Assembly (NCBI GenBank): GCA_009746045.1
Contig: RPFO01000188.1
Location: 1,504,955-1,568,954, forward strand
From: Mesostigma viride
Lineage: Eukaryota > Streptophyta > Mesostigmatophyceae > Mesostigmatales > Mesostigmataceae
Direction: 5' to 3'
Length of the DNA stretch: 64,000 nucleotides
The position numbers and the translations under genes were made by a program. Positions 53,143 to 64,000 of this stretch are shown here, piece after piece. Below the pieces are notes generated by a model. It did not search any database, was not told the origin of the DNA, and saw only the letters and a list, made by a program, of their open reading frames with translations. How positions within the stretch are numbered: the first letter of the stretch is position 1; each line of letters starts with the position of its first letter.

Positions 53143-55230
53143 TGTTCACCAGCCTAGCCCACTCCTGGATGTCTCGCGGCTTCATGCTCTTGTTTAGCTT
53201 GGGGATGTGCTTGAAGTCGGGCATGGGGTCTGCCTCCGACTGGCTGAACTTCCATTGTACGCGGTACTGGCGCACCATGCCCCTGCCTCGCTTCTGATCG
53301 CGGTGGGCCACAATGGCCTCAACCTCATTCTCCGTCCTCTCCCGTCTCTGGGTTGTGTTCTAGCGGCGCAGGGGCGTCTACCCTACCCGGGAACGTGCTC
53401 TTGTGCATGGTACAGTTTTAACTGGTCCCTGTGGAACGTGTTATTCTGCACCTGCCAAGTGGAGGGCACGTCTACCCGGAACATGCAGTCCTTGAACTTG
53501 TCCACCACCGGATACGGGCTGAGGAAGATTGGCTTCAACTTGGTCTTAAGCCCTTCCTCCACCTTCTGGGCGAAACCACCTAGTTGAGAACCCTCCACGA
53601 GGACCAAGTCCCCGATTTCGATCGCGGGCGTGCGAGCATCAATCGCGGCTCTCAAGCGGCGCGCCAGGCGTTTGTCTCGTGTGGCTTGGTATCCCAAAAC
53701 CGCACTTTCCTGTGCCTGCTTCATGTGCTCAAGCATCTCCCTCACACGTACCTCGCACCGTCGTGCGTATGGTTGCGTCCTTGCTGGGCATCTGGCTGGC
53801 CAGCATTACGGCTGGGGTGAGGGGGGGCTGTCCTGTGTCCAGGAAAAATGGCGTATAGCCCGGCGTGGGCAGCCTGGGACGAGTTGTTAAGGGCCACTGA
53901 AACTCGACAAACCCAATGAACTCATCCCAGTTGTGGCCTCGCCCCTTGATGTAGTGGCGCATGGTCTCCTCCACTACCCGGTTAAGTCGTTCTACCAGAT
54001 GTGTAGAGGAGCTGTGGTATGCGGTCCCGAGGGAGACCTTGATGCCCAGGGTTCCGAAGAACTCTTGCCAAAACGTGGCAGTGAACAGCTTGTCGCGGTC
54101 GGAGATAAACTGGCGACTCAGCCCATGGTACTTGAAGACATTGTCTAGGTAGAGTCGGACGCAATCCTGCGCGGTGAGTGTCAGGGGACAAGGCACCAGA
54201 TGGCACCTGCGGGTCAACCGATCGAGGAACACCAAAATCTGCTCGTTACCCGACGGGGTCCTTTTGAATGGACCAACGAAGTCCATCATCAGGCTATCCC
54301 AAGGTCGCAGCGGATCAGGTAATGAGTGGGGGGTGGCCTGCGACCCGGTGTTGCGCGGCTTCATCAATTGGCACGAATGGCATGTGCGCACATATTCCAG
54401 TGCCTCCTGCTTCATGCCAGGCCAGAAGAATAGCCGTCGCAGGTGGCTTAGGACCCGATGGGTGCCCTGATGACCTCCCAAGGGAGCTCATGCAAGAGCG
54501 CGGCTCTAGCGATGGGCGGTATATACAGCCGCCATTGATCCCGGGGTCCCGTCATCACGTACAGGACCCCGTCTTGGAACTTGCAGGGGAGTCCGTTCAT
54601 CTGCTGCGGGTGCACTGCAATGGCTGCCTGCGCCTCGGGTTCGGTCACCGTGAACCTACTGACGATGCGCTCCAAGTCGGACGTTATCTTAAAGCTCTCC
54701 GTGTTGCCTTCGGGTACGGGCAGCTTTTCCAAGTCGTCCTGCTCCTGGCGAATGGTGGTGTCGCCTGGTTGCGAGGTCGTGACTCGCCTAGCCTGGTTCG
54801 CGTGAGCGCATTGATGTCCGCAACGGAGCCGAAGTTTCTGTCGACAAGAAGGGGCTCGCCAAGTGGTGTGAGGCTAAAGCCGCCTACTACTGGTGGGACC
54901 GCATGACTGAGAGGGATCCGGTGATGGGACCCCTCCCCCCCCATCGGGGTGGGCGCGTCCTCGAGCTCGTCGCGGGGCCAAGGGGCCAAAACGTCAGCCC
55001 TGGGTGGTATGGTCCTCATGGAAGAGGAACCGTGAGGTCAAGGATCCGTCCGACACGCCATACTACGGCGGGACAGGACCCATGGTGGGCACACAAACGG
55101 TGTGCAGCACATCCAAGTCCTCATAGAACTGGTAGTCTGCGCGGCGGGAAAGCGCGTCCGGGACAACTTTGTCCTCACCCTTCACATATTGAATGCGAAA
55201 GGGGGCGAACTGGGACAGATACTCCATCCC
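53143..55230 (-). pseudogene. Ty3/gypsy chromovirus pol fragment (RNase H end, integrase, chromodomain)
   Basis: Minus strand from 55230: VKGEDKVVPDALSRRADYQ (end of RNase H), a linker, then the integrase: zinc-binding region (GGHQGTHRVLSHL ... CHSCQ), core with MMDFVGPF, FISDRDKLFT and the Glu in HLVERLNRVVEE (the DDE triad), then the C-terminal GDLVLVEGSQLGGFA and TFHRDQLKLYH module. After a stop region (about 53390) a decayed chromodomain-like tail reads VAHRDQKRGRG. Frameshifts near 54475 and 53360 disable it. The core ORF at 53729-54481 is still open. RT and protease are missing; the 5' break is near 55235. Confidence 0.85.
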
Positions 55231-55887
55231 TGACTATGATGATCTTGGACCACGCCCCCATCGGGACGGCCCACGCCCCCATCGGGACGGGTGCTCGGAC
55301 TATCGTCCAATGGTACATGTTGTTGAACGAGCCTACGACCCGAGCGTAGCGTCCGGACATCTATATATCGATCGTCATCCGAGGGAAGCTCAGGCATTAA
55401 CTCGCGGTGCGCCATCGTTTTCAAAGTGCTACTCGTACCGTGTGATTTTGGATGTGCTAGTCTATTAGGTGTTTAGGTCAAGCACTCGAGGCCGGCTGCC
55501 GGGGTCACGGATCACCACACCCCAACTACCCACCCCTTAGACAAGTCCACACACACGCACACACACACAACTTTATAGCACTTAGTACAAATAGTAGTCC
55601 TACTAGAACCACTCTTGATTCCTGGTCAACTTGTACGAGTATTATTAGTAATCGTAGACCTACTCTTTAATAGTACGTGGTCACCTTATACACGGCTAAC
55701 TGCAGCTAGGTCTATTGTTTTGATTTATATAATGTAATAAAGTTTAGGACCCAGAATAGGGTTGCATCTAAATCAAAATGCAGTATAACTTATGAAGGTA
55801 TATAAGTCAAGCCACAACCATTGTCCCAACTTAAGGCCTAATGTCCTTGCCCATATGCTGATAGGACAGCGTGGGCAGCTGAGGTGT
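55231..55887. other. Unassigned region
   Basis: A 17-bp direct repeat (GGACCACGCCCCCATCGG / GGACGGCCCACGCCCCCATCGG, about 55248-55290) and a short (CA)n. No gene is seen. Confidence 0.35.
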
Positions 55888-57240
55888 GCAGAACCCGGGT
55901 TGGCAAATACGGGTACGGGGTATAATACGTGGACCTAAAATACGCGTATTATACGTGGGGGGTGTAAAATACGCGGCGGTAAAATACGCGACAGTTTTTG
56001 TGGTCCAATTGTCAGTCACCCAATTAGCACGCTCCTTGATGATGGTCATGCAGTTATTGCAACTGAAATTTGGTGTATATGCTTATTTATTAACATCTTC
56101 CATTAATTTATGCCCTGCAATCCTATCTGATTATGATTTGTTAAATGCAGGGGGGAGCAGACTGCAACGGGAACTGTAAGGAATCAATTAATTAGTTAAT
56201 TGTAAGGAAAGCCATCCACTATATAATGCATGAGAGGACATAAGACACAACTAAGGACCATGCTCTCAAGGATTCCACATGAACAAGCTCCTTTGCAGTA
56301 CTGGATCATGCCGGCCACCATCTGCTTGAAAGAGGCGCTCTCAGCCGCATTGAAGGCAATGCCGTTCTCGATAAAAAATTCGGCAGCCAGCAGCTGGACA
56401 CCTTGTTCGTCGACGGGAACCAGCCATTTGGTGATGCTCAGCTGGCCTTTGCTGGGAACCGACGACAAGTCAGCCGGCGCAGCCCCTCCCATCTCCGCCA
56501 TTGCCCTGTTCAAATTGTGATGCTTCTTGGCGTCTGACTTCTGCAACTTGTTGTTAGCAATCCTGAGAAACCTGCTCCGGATATTCGGTGGAATTTTGTC
56601 GCAGGGTAACATCCCTTCCCCTGCGATTCCGGCAAAGTGTGCACGGACTCGGAATACGCTGATTGGCCCCGCCTTGTAGGAGAATTCTTGTTGCAAAATG
56701 AGCAGAACATCCTCGACACATACTGCGTTGTGTTACTATAACAGCATCTGTGACTGCTTCTTTCTTCTCGAGAACCAAATCCCATTCAGGCCCTTTCTTC
56801 GGCATGGCTGCAAATCGAAAATGGCTGCACACTATCGCACAGTCGCACTGGCCTCGTCGTCGCTATATTGTCAGTAGCACAGCTGGCATTTGCTGGCACA
56901 CTGTTATTATGCGTTATGTACCTAGTCCTAGCTGTCTCCTACCGGCCAAAGATTTTGCAAGGCTTGCGCTTTATGGAAAGAACTGTACGCATCTACTTCT
57001 ACTAGTAGTAAAAATCTCAAATGTGCAGTGAACGCGCCGCGCCCAGAACCTGGGCACCGCGCCAGTGCCCGCTGCCCGCTGGTACCCCCGAAAAATTCCG
57101 AAACCGCGTATTCTGAAGTAAGTCCAAACCGCGTATTCTGAAGTAAAGTACGCGTATATACGGCGGAGGCCTTCAGTGTACGTTTTCCCGTATTTTTGCG
57201 GCTCTGTACGGCGTACTGACCAACCCGGTTAACAGGGCTA
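55888..57240 (-). mobile_element. hAT-like DNA transposon remnant with BED-finger transposase N-terminus
   Basis: The ends are imperfect inverted repeats (AACCCGGGTTGGCAAATACG at 55888; CCAACCCGGTT near 57222-57232) with subterminal AAATACGCG repeats on the left and CGCGTATT repeats on the right. Between them, minus-strand pieces at 56832-56196 read MPKKGPEWDLVLEKKEAV, FCSFCNKN (other frame), RVRAHFAGIAGEGMLPCDKI and LLAAEFFIENGIAFNAAESA. The paired Cys and His-x-Cys of a BED finger and the 'FF-ENGI-FN' start of the hAT middle domain are recognisable. The catalytic part is missing and frames are shifted. Confidence 0.65.
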
Positions 57241-57369
57241 GAGAGGAATGGGTTTGTCCTGATCCACGTAGTAAGTCCCAGGTACCACCTGTAACACCGA
57301 TTGAGGCACTGCCACAAAGGGCTAGAAAGCTCAGACTGAAGTTTGTCTGCAAGCATAAACCCCAGGCAG

Positions 57370-58723
57370 ATGGGACACCTCCCATTTTTCATGCCAGACC
57401 TTGTGTCACGGAGTTCAGGGGCTCCACCGCTGAGCTAACAGAGGCTGAACTGTATACCCCTGGTATTCAGCAGACGTCTCCTGTTGGCAACTTTCCTTCA
57501 CCATCTGAATGCTGGCAAGGACTACGTGAGTAAAGCCACTGACATTAAACGAGCCTTTCTCAAAGGCAACCCTGACATAGCCCAAAAGGTGTGGAGGGGT
57601 CAAGTCTATGTGGTAAACACTCCCAAGGTCTGGTCTGCATGGGGACATCAAGGAACCTCACCTAAGGCCTAATTTGGGGGTGGAAGGGCTACAGTCAGCA
57701 CCTAAAATTTTTAGGCTGTCTGCCCAAGAGGTCTTCCTGAAGCTGGGGGCCCAGTATGATGATATTGACCATTGTTTGTTCACCATCCCTCATCCTGCTG
57801 GTATGATGATGTTTGTGTGGCATGGGGACGATCAGCTCATTACTACTGGTCCCAGGGCAGCTGTGGAGGATTTTATTGCTCAAGTGTCTGCTAGCTTTGA
57901 GTTAGGCAAGCAGCTGGAGCTGGGGAAAGTACTGTCAAGTTTTGTGGCATCATTCTGAACCTGTTTAAGGAGCAGAAGGAGTGCATGGCTGTGTTCTCTC
58001 AAAGCATCCTCTGAATATGTCACGTCTTGTAAAGATGTTCTCCCCTCAGACATCACTCCTGCATGATCTCTGTCCCACTATTACTATAAGGGCCGGGTAA
58101 GCTAGGGTGGCTGTGTGCCACGTGTGCTCCTCATCTGGCAGTGGTCAGCAGAGTGGATGATGATGTTCTCATGGAGGTTGGGTCTAGGGCTATTAAACAG
58201 GTGTTGCATGATGCATGGCCCTCCCCTTATTCTTCATGCATGCCTTGGATCTGTTCCAACCCATCCACATCACCTGTATGATGGACAGTTCCATGGAGTC
58301 ACGGGTAATCACTAAGGTACAAGCCAGAGAGGCAGGTCTCTTTATGTTGTCTAACCACACTGGCAAGCAGTCTTTGGTTTCCTGGTTCAGCAGACTCCAC
58401 AAGCGCAAGCAGTCAGCAGCAATGTAGCAGAATGCCGTGCTGTGGTCTCTTCTGTATTGCATGCCAGGTACTTGAACCATCTGCTGGTGTGGCCTCAGCA
58501 TCAGGCTGGTAGTTATGCTGGTGTCAAATCCCATCTGCTGACTGACAGTCAATCCCTTCTCTCTTTCCTGGACAACCCCTTGGCTGTGCACACTGATTTG
58601 GACTGGATTGTCCTCAAGCAGGAGTGTACCTATCTGGAATCCAAGACTCACATCAGAGACCCGGACAATGCAGCTGATGCACTGACAAAAGTGCATGCCA
58701 CAAGCTGCAGGGCCTCAGTATAG
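57370..58723 (+). pseudogene. Ty1/copia pol 3' part (RT to RNase H)
   Basis: Plus-strand pieces: KATDIKRAFLKGNPDIAQKV (57530), then QEVFLKLGAQYDDIDHCLFT and MMMFVWHGDDQLITTGPRAA (57726-57860; the YVDD box reads HGDD), FELGKQLELGKV, then RNase H (REAGLFMLSNHTGKQSLVSW, LHKRKQSAAM) and the final VLKQECTYLESKTHIRD, NAADALTKVHAT. Order and motifs are those of copia pol. Several frameshifts and stops make it inactive. Integrase and gag are not visible upstream. Confidence 0.8.
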
Positions 58724-59895
58724 AGTTCTATACAAGCTGATGAACCCGTATGACGGCAGAGGGTGAAGTACCTCAGCCTAGGGTAGTTAGCGCCAGATAG
58801 GAGGGTGGTCATGGGGTGGCAGGGACTGAAGTGTCCACCTGTAGACTCTCTTCGCGTCTGAGATTGAGGTCAGAAGGGTCCTCGATCTTTATTGATGGCT
58901 TGTTGTTTGTCAATAAAACGTGTGGTTCTATTTTTCTAACTTGGTTTTCCCAAAACAGGCATACAACCAGTGTGGATGTTGTATCCAACACGGAGGAGCT
59001 ATGGGCGCTTTTAACAATGCATCTCTTTCAGTACGTGTCCTGGTTTGTCCCTGTGGGGAACCTTGTATCCAAGCAGTAGGTTGGCATATGAGTGGGTTGT
59101 GGGAAGAGTCTTCCCCTCACTCTCCAAAGAAAACTAATAATGGGAGTTATTCTAGGGCTTCAGGCCTAGACTATCTGTACATGTGGCGTTGTCTCCGTTT
59201 CCCAAGTGGGATACGGACCTGGACGGTGGTGTAGTACACTGGACAGATCTCTACTAGGGTTTAGATCCGCGCGTGCCATGTTGGGCACGTGGGTGCTAGA
59301 TATTAGCACTGAGATCTGTAGGGCACACGCACGTGATACGCACGTGGTAGGGTTTATGAGCTGTGAGGCAGACCACAAGGTGGGCATGCTAGTCCTGTAC
59401 GGAGGTCCTAGGGGAGGTCCAGGACCATCCACGTAGTGCTGTTAGGCAGTCGTTGCCTGTGGGCATCGTATCAGTCCTAGCTGGAGTAGATCTAGCTGGA
59501 CGGAGCCAGCATCTCATTGGTTAGCACTAGTGCAGGATAGCTAGGTTACCCTAACCTACGTGCCCATGCAATCCAGCTTGGCAAGCTTGCATGGATTGAT
59601 ATATGCCAGCCATTGCATAATCAAGACACACGTTCGCTTCCATTTGCCACAGTGCATAACTGGGGGACGATCATCATGGCTAAACGATGGCTAGTAGGGC
59701 ATGGCTTCTCAGCAGAGAGTAGCTCTCTGCATGGGCACAGCATAACTAAATAAAGCTAGGCATCATCTGGGGTGTGGCACATCATAGGCACGCATGTACA
59801 TGGCTAAATAATGCTAAGTCATCAGCTGGTATAGTATAGGGGGCCCATAATAGGCGTACATGTACAAGGCCACGGTGCAGCTAAGCCTTACTATT
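58724..59895. other. Copia 3' flank and unassigned DNA
   Basis: An LTR may begin near TGTCCACCTGTAGACTC (58831) after a purine-rich stretch; its right end could not be set. AATAAAACG at about 58911 could be a polyadenylation signal. A 13-bp hairpin (CATGCAATCCAGCTTGG and complement) lies at 59567-59600. No gene is seen. Confidence 0.35.
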
Positions 59896-60468
59896 TGTTA
59901 CGCCGCGGATATCTACCTCCACCTCTACCTCTAATGGGCCTGATACTACCTAAACTGGTCAGGCCTCCTCTACTCAAACCTCTGGCGAAAGACGAACGTG
60001 ACGGAGCTGATCTCAATGCATTAACGTAAGTGTTACTATAATACGCCATACAACCATTTACCAAAACCCGTTTACTCCAGGAATAGAGGAAGGAAACACA
60101 ACTACATTGCCGTGACCCAAGCCTATATGTGTTAATTCATTTAACACACGCCGAGTGCACACACAAGGGGTAGAACGCGCATAAATGGTCACCAACGGTC
60201 CAACACGCTCGGGCCGACTATGGCCCTCGCCTACAGATGCACGCTGGTCCACTACATCTACTGATGCACGCTGGTCCACTACATTCTACCACAGGATCAG
60301 GACCACTAGTAAAGTACGCGGCGCGGCGCCCAACGGCACCCAATGTACCACAGTACTGTTACGAAGACAATAATGTCCCGGTAGGAGCCTAAACGTAAAC
60401 CTAGGGACAACCGAGGCAAAAGACCTAATTTACGTCCGTAACTACACGAATTGTTACGCGACGTAACA
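59896..60468 (-). repeat. LTR of the right-hand Ty3/gypsy chromovirus (3' LTR)
   Basis: Bounded by TGTTACGCCGCG on the left and CGCGACGTAACA on the right, i.e. TG...CA with a 12-bp imperfect inverted repeat. It is 573 bp. On the minus strand the element reads ORF, polypurine tract, LTR, so this is the 3' LTR. A 25-bp direct repeat (GATGCACGCTGGTCCACTAC) lies at 60236-60283. The partner LTR is outside the window. Confidence 0.75.
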
Positions 60469-60480
60469 CCTCCCCCCCAC
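60469..60480 (-). other. Polypurine tract
   Basis: GTGGGGGGGAGG on the minus strand immediately before the LTR; it primes plus-strand DNA synthesis in LTR retroelements. Confidence 0.7.
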
Positions 60481-60838
60481 AAAGGTAGGGAGCCCTCTCC
60501 CTACGCACAGGGAGGAAACGAAGGGGTAGGAAAAACCTAATGCACCCAACACACACCAACACAATCGATAGACCATCCCAGATACAAAGCACCAATAGTT
60601 CACACGGTCTCCACCACCACGCCGGGTGGTGTAGGGTTAGCCAGCACCAAGCCTGGTGGGAGGTTCCCCTAACTGCCTGGAACGGAGTCCTGGCCGGGGG
60701 GGACGGCACTGGGCAGGACACACAGAGTAAACACATCAGCGCCAAGGACCAAGAACAGCCAACCAACTGGCCAGAATATGAGGGCGACTCTACATACCGG
60801 AGGGACAACACCCTCAGGTCGGGCCTAAGGCCCTCTAT

Positions 60839-63145
60839 CTAATGGCCATCCGTCTGGTAGGTACCACGGGAGGCCAGCAGGACATCCAGGTAGGCCTGGT
60901 AGTGGGCCACATCCTCGACATTGTCATGCCTATCTACAGTGAGGAAAACATCGGCCCACACACCGTCAGGAAAAAGGCCCAGAAAGGCCCAGTAATACCT
61001 ATGCTGCGTAAGAACGACCTGGCCACGGGCCCAGTCCAGGAAGCCACAGGCAAAGAGGCGAAGGAAAGGCTCTACCGCGATCAAACAGAGGGCCCGCAGG
61101 AGGAGACGATGGTACCGGATCCGCGGGCGCAAACCCGTCGGGAAAAACAGGTCCACCAGGGGCTCCACGTTGGACGGCCACATCCGGATGTGACGAACCT
61201 CTCGGGAGCGCCACCGACGAGCACACTGGCGCGACCCGAATGTCTCCAGGTAGTCGCTGGCCCGAGGAGGAGGGTGGCCACGGGAGTCTAGCCCCTGGCC
61301 CGGGATGGGCGCTGGACGACGGGCATCCCACTCTAAGATGGGCTGGAGAACAGTGCTATACGTGGCACCCGGTACCGCAGGAAACTCTACCGTAAGGGCA
61401 TCCGAAGCCATAATGCCCAGAGGCGGAGGGTAAGCCCACTGGAACCCACCGTAGGTGTCCAAGTCGTTGTGACGCCTAGCCCAGCGGTACAGAACGCGCC
61501 GAACCAGGATCTCACCCTGGAACACAGGATCAGCTAAAATAACCATGTCGAAAGGGGGCCGATCAGTCTCGACAGGTAGGCCACGATCCCGCGGCGCCCG
61601 ACACACCTGGGAGAACCCGTAGGACATGGGCGTGATGGCCACCTCGGCGGAGGCGCGCGGCAGGTCACACTGACGGCAGGCGAGTGCAGACATACCACAC
61701 CCAGGCACGGGCGTGTCACGCGACTCCGGCGTCGCATGCACCACGGAAGGGGCCCTGTCCCGATCACCCTGGGACAACTCCCGGAGGGAATCGGCCGCGC
61801 GGGTGACGCGAGGGTCCTGAACAGTGGACTGAACAACCGCAGCCAAAGACCGCGAGGCCGAAGGGGCAGGGGCCGAAGCAGGGGCGGGAGCCGACACCGA
61901 CGCAGGTGGCACTGGTACAACAGGAGGTCGCGCCGGACCCGAGGCCACAGAGGGCCGCGACGGACCCGCCACCGAAGCCGACGCGCCGGTCTCTGTTGCC
62001 GGCGCACCCCCAGGCCACATGTTGAAAATAGGGCCCGTAGGAACAGGCAGTCCGGCATAAGATTGGTTACCATCCAAGCTCCAGTCAGGCACCGGAATCC
62101 TCTGCGGGGGACCACCCTCCCAAAGCCTGGGAAGCCCGCTAGCATCGCCAAAGAAGCCCCGCGACGGCTGCGACTGAGCTTGTGGAGGCTCGGAAGCAGC
62201 GACGGCGGGCGCGATCGCAGGGGCAGGAGACTCGCGCGCAGGCGTAGGTACAGCGGTCACAGGCGCAGAGGCAGCAGGAGTCGCGACAGCCGACGGAACC
62301 ACAGCGACCGCGGGCGCGCGCGGGGGCGCAGGCGAAGCCGTAGTCGCCGAGGCAACAGAAGGGGTAGGTGGCGCAGCAGCAACAGACGCCGCACCAGGCG
62401 CAACTAAAGCAGGCGACTGAGACGCCATGAAGGCCCCGAATGCCGAGGCTAAGGACTGGATCTGGGCCTGCATTGCAGACACCGTAGCCGCAAGGGGGTC
62501 AGGCTCTCGATCCACACCCGGAGGGGTAGGCGTCGGCTCCACCGACACGCACCTGGTCGACCGCGGAGAGGACGGAACAGGAGAAGGCGCCGACCTGGAG
62601 GAGGAGGAAGCTGCGACTGAGGCCGAATACTCCGGCGTGTACTGCGACTCTACCGGTGCATCCACAGGGGAAGGATCTCCATGTGCCGACTGATCCGCAA
62701 TCTCCATGAACTCGACCGCCCGCAGAAGGTCACAAGGGTGATCATCTAACTCAGCATCGCCCTCGGCCGGAAGCCAAGGGAAAACATCCCGGAGGCAAGA
62801 GCGGCCCACAGGGGTAGACAGGTATGAGAAAACCCTAGGACACTGAAGGATGGCATCTATCTGCCCCAAGGCAGGGCAGCGGGACCCACACTCAAGGAGA
62901 CAGTGTCCCGCGTCGTCGAAACCATGAACGACCAACTGCTGTGGTTCATGGGGGTCTGGCCCAAACCAGGAGACCCCGAAGAGGGCGGCCCGGACCAAAG
63001 CAGCGTGACTCGCCTGAAGGGCAGGATGGATTGGGCCACCCGGGAAGCTGGACCTGGAGACCCACCGGCCCGGAAGGACCTCATAATATAGCTCCGGATC
63101 AGGGGTAGGCGGCAGGGACTCCATCTGAGGGGTAGGCTCCGACAT
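60839..63145 (-). CDS. 768-residue ORF of unknown function between pol and 3' LTR
   Basis: ATG at 63143-63145, stop TAG at 60839-60841, uninterrupted. It begins 75 bp after the pol stop and lies before the polypurine tract, so it belongs to the chromovirus. Residues about 1-165 look globular (ALFGVSWFGPDPHEPQQLVV, FSYLSTPVGRSCLRDVFPWL). About 165-480 is a Ser/Pro/Ala/Val-rich disordered stretch. About 480-768 is globular again (ACRQCDLPRA with Cys pairs, RRVLYRWARRHNDLDTYGGF, RHIRMWPSNVEPLVDLFFP, HRYYWAFLGLFPDGVWADVF). No signal peptide, transmembrane anchor, protease, RT or zinc knuckle is seen, so neither env nor ordinary gag is supported. It is the longest intact single-exon ORF in the window. 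Function unknown. Confidence 0.7.
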   Translation of the reverse strand: MSEPTPQMESLPPTPDPELYYEVLPGRWVSRSSFPGGPIHPALQASHAALVRAALFGVSWFGPDPHEPQQLVVHGFDDAGHCLLECGSRCPALGQIDAILQCPRVFSYLSTPVGRSCLRDVFPWLPAEGDAELDDHPCDLLRAVEFMEIADQSAHGDPSPVDAPVESQYTPEYSASVAASSSSRSAPSPVPSSPRSTRCVSVEPTPTPPGVDREPDPLAATVSAMQAQIQSLASAFGAFMASQSPALVAPGAASVAAAPPTPSVASATTASPAPPRAPAVAVVPSAVATPAASAPVTAVPTPARESPAPAIAPAVAASEPPQAQSQPSRGFFGDASGLPRLWEGGPPQRIPVPDWSLDGNQSYAGLPVPTGPIFNMWPGGAPATETGASASVAGPSRPSVASGPARPPVVPVPPASVSAPAPASAPAPSASRSLAAVVQSTVQDPRVTRAADSLRELSQGDRDRAPSVVHATPESRDTPVPGCGMSALACRQCDLPRASAEVAITPMSYGFSQVCRAPRDRGLPVETDRPPFDMVILADPVFQGEILVRRVLYRWARRHNDLDTYGGFQWAYPPPLGIMASDALTVEFPAVPGATYSTVLQPILEWDARRPAPIPGQGLDSRGHPPPRASDYLETFGSRQCARRWRSREVRHIRMWPSNVEPLVDLFFPTGLRPRIRYHRLLLRALCLIAVEPFLRLFACGFLDWARGQVVLTQHRYYWAFLGLFPDGVWADVFLTVDRHDNVEDVAHYQAYLDVLLASRGTYQTDGH

Positions 63146-63220
63146 GACGGCTGCGGAGGGAGGGGACAACCAACCACCCGTCGACAGCAGACGTAACGTA
63201 AGAGAGGAGAAGGTCTGACA

Positions 63221-64000
63221 CTAGAGCTTGTGCAGGGTTTTATACTCCTGCAGCAGGCGACTACACCCATCTAGCTCACTTTCCGTATACCAGACCTTAT
63301 CTACCTCACTACGAGCATACATCCACTTCACCTTATACTGGCGCTGGGTACCGCGGCCCTTTTTGATATCTCTATGGGCCACGATACCCTCTACTTCGTC
63401 TTCTACCTCCCCAGTGTCAGGGTTATGCTCTAAAGGGGCAGGCGCTAGCTCTCTACCAGCGAACGTACTAGGGTGGTACAGTTTTAGCTGGCTCCTATGG
63501 AAGGTGTTCGAATGTGTCTGCCAAGAGGTAGGGATATCGACTTTATATAGGAAATTTCCTACTCTAGACAAAACATGGAAGGGTCCTAAGAAGGCGGGCC
63601 TAAGTTTGACCTTAAGTTCTGCTTCAAACTTATGAGCAAAACGGCCAACACGGGGGCCTTCTACTAATACTAGATCTCCTATTTCTATCTCAGGTGCTCT
63701 TCTATCTAAGGAGGCACGCAACCTAGCAAGGTACTTAGACTGAGCTTTTTGGTACCCTGAGATCGCGTGGTCATGAGCAGTTTTCATTCTATCTAGTAAG
63801 GACTGTACACCTTCTACAGTATCTCGGGACACATCATCCTTGTCCCGTAGAGGACTAGCTAAGAGAGAGGTAGGGTAAGAGGCTGTCTACCAGTATCTAA
63901 GAAGAAGGGCGTATATCCATGCGCAGCTTGGGGACAATTGTTGAGGGAGAACTCTACCAAACATAAATAATCCTCCCAATCACTACCCGAGCCATTAACA
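63221..64000 (-). CDS. Chromovirus pol C-terminus (integrase end, chromodomain), continues off right edge
   Basis: Minus strand from 64000: DWEDYLCLVEFSLNN, HGYTPFFLDTGRQP (end of the integrase core), a frameshift near 63875, then LASPLRDKDDVSRDTV, EIEIGDLVLVEGPRVGRFAH, LRPAFLGPFHVLSRVGNFLY, NTFHRSQLKLYH (integrase C-terminal module), and a chromodomain VEGIVAHRDIKKGRGTQRQY, KVKWMYARSEVDKVWYTE. Stop TAG at 63221-63223. It is clearly related to the pol fragment at 53143-55230 but better preserved. The chromodomain would target integration to marked chromatin. One frameshift disables this copy unless it is programmed. Confidence 0.85.

Noticed and set aside
60839-63145. Calling the extra chromovirus ORF an envelope gene
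   Set aside because: No signal peptide, transmembrane anchor or cleavage-site pattern is visible; only the position resembles env.
63145-63169. Start of the extra chromovirus ORF at 63169
   Set aside because: The codon there is TTG; the first ATG in frame is at 63145.

Overview
The window is nuclear DNA of a eukaryote, most likely a green-lineage organism (an alga or an early streptophyte). Supporting signs are spliced genes with GT-AG introns, a plant-type RLK/Pelle kinase fused to a U-box, a eukaryotic cytosolic-type seryl-tRNA synthetase, chromodomain Ty3/gypsy elements and L1-like LINEs. The species cannot be named from the sequence. There is no operon, CRISPR or prokaryotic signal.

Layout. 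(1) 1-4035 (+): the 3' part of a seryl-tRNA synthetase gene, three exons separated by introns full of minisatellites. (2) 4036-9026: intergenic DNA with a small foldback element, three LINE 3' ends, a small NTF2/SnoaL-like gene on the minus strand (7415-7825), a doubtful divergent ORF and a MITE. (3) 9027-40277 (+): one gene of 26 reconstructed exons. It encodes about 1,500 residues: about 21 ankyrin repeats, a linker, an RLK/Pelle-type kinase, a charged tail and a C-terminal U-box. Almost every ankyrin repeat is its own exon, usually exactly 99 nt, and all 21 are phase 0 at both ends. (4) 40278-48000: head-to-head fragments of an L1-like LINE; one ORF1 copy is interrupted by a 1.72-kb TTAA-flanked piggyBac-like element. 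(5) 48190-64000: decayed retroelements (a DIRS-like RT/RNase H fragment, a rearranged chromovirus, a hAT-like element and a Ty1/copia pol end). The window ends in a better preserved chromovirus with one intact LTR, a pol C-terminus with chromodomain, and an intact 768-residue ORF between pol and the LTR.

Two things stand out. First, the ankyrin-kinase-U-box gene couples a long recognition array to a kinase (with DTG in place of DFG and a long activation-segment insert) and to a predicted E3 ubiquitin ligase. A sensor that phosphorylates and/or ubiquitinates what it binds is an inference. Second, in both host genes the introns carry many decayed copies of the adjacent exon-intron junction: the last 10-40 nt of an exon plus its donor site, or less often the acceptor plus the first 30-45 nt of an exon. 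About 20 of the splice junctions show this. Many intronic minisatellites appear to be built from such junction copies.

All exon boundaries were read by eye from splice sites, reading phase and protein family patterns. There is no transcript evidence.
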